NCBI GenBank assembly: GCA_050633165.1
Contig: JBOEFZ010000007.1
Span: 1 to 16,434, forward strand
Reading direction: 5' to 3'
DNA length: 16,434 nucleotides
Source of the DNA: TMED27 sp050633165
GTDB lineage: Bacteria > Pseudomonadota > Alphaproteobacteria > Micavibrionales > Micavibrionaceae
Shown: piece after piece, positions 14,007 to 16,434 of the stretch
Position numbering within the stretch: position 1 is the first letter of the stretch
Layout of the letters: every line of letters starts with the position of its first letter
Notes under the pieces: generated by a model
The model's database searches: none
Seen by the model: the letters and a program-made list of their open reading frames with translations, nothing else
Told to the model about the DNA's origin: nothing
Program-made: the position numbers and the translations under genes

Positions 14007-14117
14007 CAAAGAGAAATGCCGCGAAAATGATTGTTTTTGAGAACCGGAGCGCAGCGCACAAAAGTGCGTGAGCACCGGAAGCGCAAAAAACGAGCATTTG
14101 CAGCGCATTTATCGCAG
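14007..14117 (+). repeat. Structured repeat element, copy 2 (111 bp)
   Basis: The order and spacing match copy 1 (1188-1299): CAAAGAGAAAT, 7 bases, left arm AAATGATTGTTTTT (14025-14038), direct repeat 1 (14039-14053), hairpin CGCAC-aaaa-GTGCG (14055-14068), direct repeat 2 (14070-14085, identical to copy 1), right arm AAAAACGAGCATTT (14086-14099), TTTGCAG-CG-CATTTATCG. The arms pair with one G-U and one A-G mismatch and share little sequence with those of copy 1. An inner AAATGC/GCATTT and an outer CAAAATCTTT (13989-13998)/AAAGATTTTG (14125-14134) also pair. The outer arm ends one base before the tRNA. Confidence 0.8.
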
Positions 14118-14135
14118 ATAATGCAAAGATTTTGA

Positions 14136-14212
14136 GGCGGAGTAGCTCAGCCGGTTAGAGCAGTGGAATCATAATCCATGTGTCGGGGGTTCAAGTCCCT
14201 CCTCCGCTACCA
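14136..14212 (+). tRNA. tRNA-Met (CAT), elongator type, with encoded CCA
   Basis: The 77 bases fold as a cloverleaf. The acceptor stem is GGCGGAG/CTCCGCT, with a G-U first pair. The D arm is GCTCAGCCGGTTAGAGC. The anticodon stem GTGGA/TCCAT holds loop ATCATAA with anticodon CAT. The T arm is CGGGGGTTCAAGTCCC, with the usual TTCAA, followed by discriminator A and CCA. The body matches alphaproteobacterial elongator tRNA-Met rather than initiator (it has an ordinary acceptor pair and no three-G-C anticodon stem) or tRNA-Ile2. An integrase gene follows, so the 3' half is probably a phage or island attachment site that keeps the tRNA intact. Confidence 0.95.
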
Positions 14213-14287
14213 AATTTCATTTTTTCCTTTTATTTCAGGTCATTTAGCTGACGGATTATACGGTGTAACCGAGAGGTGCAACCTAAA

Positions 14288-15889
14288 ATGTATAACCCTA
14301 GTTATTTGATCCGATCTCGACACAACATTTACTATTTCCGCTATCCTTTACCACAGCATCAACACAAACGCGTGAGCATATCACTAAAAACACGCTGTCC
14401 CAAAGAAGCCTTGCGACTAGCTAATATGCTGGAATACCATAGCTTACAAATAACAAAAGAATTGAACGGCAAAATCATGGACTATGCAGAGCTTCAAGCC
14501 ATATTCAAAGATCACTTCGCTAAGCTCTTGCATGTTCACAAAAACAACATGGACGAGTTCGGACCACTATCTAAGAAAGACAAAACGGCGTGTGAACGAA
14601 CTATTGCTCTCATGGACAAGCTTATCGAAAACGAACAAGACAGTTTGCCTGAACTAGACGAAGACATGGACAAATCCATAGCCAACATCAACGAACTATA
14701 TGAATTAGGCATAGAGCCTGACAGTGACGAATATCAAACAGCTAAAAAACTACATAAATATGCCATTAGAAGCTTGCACAAAGACATCTTAAGTTACCAT
14801 CAACGTCTTACTGACTTCTCAGTACTTGATGCTTCAAAGCATCCAGAAGACCAGACAGCACAGCCTAACAAGCCGCAATATCAATTACAGAATGTAATCG
14901 AAAAGTACGTTTTAGAAATTACAGGCTCAATGACTGACAAGAGCCTAGGAGAGCTTACAACGTGCCTACGCTACCTTACAGAACTATTAGGCTCAGACTT
15001 CAACATTACCAAGCTAGATGGAGAGAAAGCACGCTACGTCAAAGACTGCTTGCTTAAAACACCTGCGCGGCGCAATACGAAGAAAGAGACAAGAGACTTA
15101 CCCCTGCTAGAACAAATTGAAGTTAAAGGGCTCGCCCCATTCGCACCCCGCACCATCAACAAGTATCTAGAATATTTTAGCGGTTTGCTTAAGTGGTCTA
15201 TTAACAACAACTACATCAAAGAAAACCCGTTTGAGGGGATGAGCGTTAAAGACAGCAAGGACGGTAAGCGAGAGGACTTCAACGACGGAGAGCTCGCCCT
15301 CATCTTCGCAGAACTCGACAAGGGTAAAGCTGGACTTGCTAAAGATGACCTGCGCTATTGGAGCACTTTAATCTTCTTATATACAGGCGCACGCCGTAAC
15401 GAGATCGCAAGCCTAACGACGGAAGACGTGAAGTATGATGCAGAAAATGACATTCATTACTTCCAAATTAAGGATGAGAAGAAGAGCAAGCGAAAGAATA
15501 AAGATGTATTTAGGCTTGTGCCTGTGCACTCGGACTTAATCAATCGCGGCTTTCTAAAATATGTTGAGAAAGTAAAAAGCATGAAACGGAAAAATTTACG
15601 CCTTCTGCACCAACTAACATTCACGAAAGGTCATGATTGGGGCAAAAAACTAACATACTGGTTCAGCAAAGTGCTGCTGCCTAAATTAGAAATCAAACGG
15701 CCTGAGACATCACTACACAGCACACGACACACATTCATAACCCGAATAAAAGAAACTGATACAGAATACGCAATTATAGATGCTATGGTCGGACACGAAG
15801 GCAAAGGAACTGGAGAAACAGTCTACACGCACCGCAGTGAAAGACACTTGCCTGTATTTAGAGACGCGATTGAAAAGTTGGCCTATTAA
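14288..15889 (+). CDS. Tyrosine recombinase / integrase (N-terminal DUF6538-like)
   Basis: This is a phage-type integrase of 533 aa from the ATG at 14288, which follows GAGAGGTG by about 10 bases. A GTG twelve bases earlier would overlap that ribosome site. The first 50 residues (PSYLIRSRHNIYYFRYPLP, then SLKTRCPKEALRLANML) resemble the N-terminal domain of tRNA-linked integrases. Residues 185-290 are the core-binding region (MTDKSLGELTTCLRYLTELL, NKYLEYFSGLLKWSINNNYI). The catalytic set is R369 in TGARRNE, H477 and R480 in HSTRH, H503 in VGHEG, and Y513 in VYTHR; a lysine in the DEKKSKRK hairpin fills the usual position. All key residues are present, so it is likely active. Codon use is less C-biased than in mnmA or the peptidase, in line with transfer. 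Confidence 0.93.
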   Translation: MYNPSYLIRSRHNIYYFRYPLPQHQHKRVSISLKTRCPKEALRLANMLEYHSLQITKELNGKIMDYAELQAIFKDHFAKLLHVHKNNMDEFGPLSKKDKTACERTIALMDKLIENEQDSLPELDEDMDKSIANINELYELGIEPDSDEYQTAKKLHKYAIRSLHKDILSYHQRLTDFSVLDASKHPEDQTAQPNKPQYQLQNVIEKYVLEITGSMTDKSLGELTTCLRYLTELLGSDFNITKLDGEKARYVKDCLLKTPARRNTKKETRDLPLLEQIEVKGLAPFAPRTINKYLEYFSGLLKWSINNNYIKENPFEGMSVKDSKDGKREDFNDGELALIFAELDKGKAGLAKDDLRYWSTLIFLYTGARRNEIASLTTEDVKYDAENDIHYFQIKDEKKSKRKNKDVFRLVPVHSDLINRGFLKYVEKVKSMKRKNLRLLHQLTFTKGHDWGKKLTYWFSKVLLPKLEIKRPETSLHSTRHTFITRIKETDTEYAIIDAMVGHEGKGTGETVYTHRSERHLPVFRDAIEKLAY

Positions 15890-16088
15890 GCATCCAAACA
15901 GGAGTGCAAAAGCTAAGCCATTGATTTTGAACGATTTTTATATTTTTCTAAGTAATTGATTTTATTAGAAAATTCGCTTTGCAGCCTCTCTCGTCGAGCT
16001 GGGCATCGAAAGTTGTATAATGGGGCAACTTATGTGTCAGAATTACAATTAGCACTTAACTAGTGTAGTGAAATTTACAGAGCGCTAA

Positions 16089-16430
16089 TCACTCGAAAGA
16101 GGCATGCCTATCCATAGATGTATCAACTTCAAGATTATGTTCTTCACAATCTGGTAACTCTCTTAAACCACCCATAAGAACCCTATACTGTTTGCCAAGG
16201 ATATTTTTTTGCCCTCTTGCAAGACGATACATAAAGTTTCTATCAATTCCATTCTCCTTAGCGGTTTGCCCCATGGCATTAATAACAGCATCTGCTGAAA
16301 AACCGCTTCTATCCCACTCCCCCATGAGCTCTTCTCTTTCTTCTGGCGCGAGAGGTCTTGGAACAGGTGCGAAATCAAGAAATGCCTGCAGTGCTTCAGT
16401 TCTTATGATTTCTTTAGGTAGCGGACTCAT
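16089..16430 (-). CDS. Hypothetical protein of the integrated element, 113 aa
   Basis: I do not recognise this protein. It starts at an ATG four bases from the window edge, so no ribosome site can be seen and a longer form cannot be excluded. It is soluble and helical: an acidic, Pro-rich N-terminal third (FAPVPRPLAPEEREELMGEW), then helices around 40-95. The stretch AKENGIDRNFMYRLARGQKN and the following LMGGLREL have the rhythm of a helix-turn-helix of the XRE kind. That would suit a small regulator next to an integrase, but the match is weak. It converges on the integrase with 199 bases between. Confidence 0.55.
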   Translation of the reverse strand: MSPLPKEIIRTEALQAFLDFAPVPRPLAPEEREELMGEWDRSGFSADAVINAMGQTAKENGIDRNFMYRLARGQKNILGKQYRVLMGGLRELPDCEEHNLEVDTSMDRHASFE

Positions 16431-16434
16431 AAAA

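Larger units (their letters stand above)
14213..16434 (+). mobile_element. Left end of an integrated element at tRNA-Met (runs past the window)
   Basis: An integrase gene begins 75 bases after the tRNA and points away from it. From here codons lose the strong C bias of the + strand backbone, and AT content rises. This is the standard layout of a prophage or genomic island integrated at a tRNA 3' end. The expected repeat of the tRNA 3' bases (about TTCAAGTCCCTCCTCCGCTA) is not found elsewhere in the window, so the right boundary is not seen. The left core would be somewhere within 14190-14212. Confidence 0.6.

Noticed and set aside
1188..14117. CRISPR array or retron
   Set aside because: The repeats are two distant single copies, not an array with spacers, and no cas or reverse transcriptase gene is present.
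13998..14117. Target-site duplication TCGCAG around structured repeat copy 2
   Set aside because: The second TCGCAG overlaps bases shared with copy 1, so it may belong to the element; copy 1 has no matching duplication.

Overview
The window reads as chromosomal sequence from an alphaproteobacterium of moderate GC content. The evidence is the oxyR/ahpC/ahpD peroxide module with a Mycobacterium-like CxC AhpC tail, the alphaproteobacterial form of the MnmA N-terminus, and an elongator tRNA-Met with encoded CCA. A Micavibrio-like lineage is possible, but that is inference. Most genes are housekeeping or stress functions. One strong feature runs through the backbone: genes on the + strand use C-ending codons, while genes on the - strand use G- and T-ending codons, so the + strand is C-rich and G-poor throughout.

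Layout. 1-1100: the 3' end of an MscS-type channel gene (+), then two unrecognised genes on the - strand. 1130-2661: terminator, a structured repeat, ahpD, a palindromic repeat, ahpC (all -), then a likely OxyR operator. 2662-5418: oxyR, trhO (tRNA U34 hydroxylase) and a glutathione S-transferase-like gene on the + strand, separated by palindromic repeats. 5415-6615: a - strand operon of EF-hand protein, ECF sigma factor and short one-TM anti-sigma candidate. 6693-10310: a - strand operon mnmD-mnmC-GT4 phosphoglycosyltransferase (WecA-like)-AMIN lipoprotein. 10425-12485: M3 metallopeptidase (+). 12486-13935: a palindromic repeat, a 5' mnmA-like remnant and intact mnmA (+). 13944-14212: a promoter, a second copy of the structured repeat, and tRNA-Met(CAT). 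14213-16434: an integrase and one unrecognised gene, probably the left end of an element integrated at the tRNA-Met 3' end and running past the window.

How the genes work together. AhpC reduces peroxides, AhpD can re-reduce it, and OxyR is transcribed divergently over a phased operator. TrhO, MnmD, MnmC and MnmA all modify the wobble uridine (U34) of tRNAs. The EF-hand/sigma/anti-sigma set looks like an envelope-stress or ion-responsive regulator. The WecA-like enzyme and the AMIN lipoprotein point to envelope glycan work.

The gaps are unusually rich in palindromic DNA. There are three palindromes (and one half copy) of an ACCAC-ended family and two long REP-like elements. There are two copies of a small hairpin with a bulged G. 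Most interesting are two copies of a 111-112 bp structured element whose stems differ in sequence but still pair. No gap over 300 bases lacks an annotated feature. The 199 bases at 15890-16088 are AT-rich and I see nothing in them.
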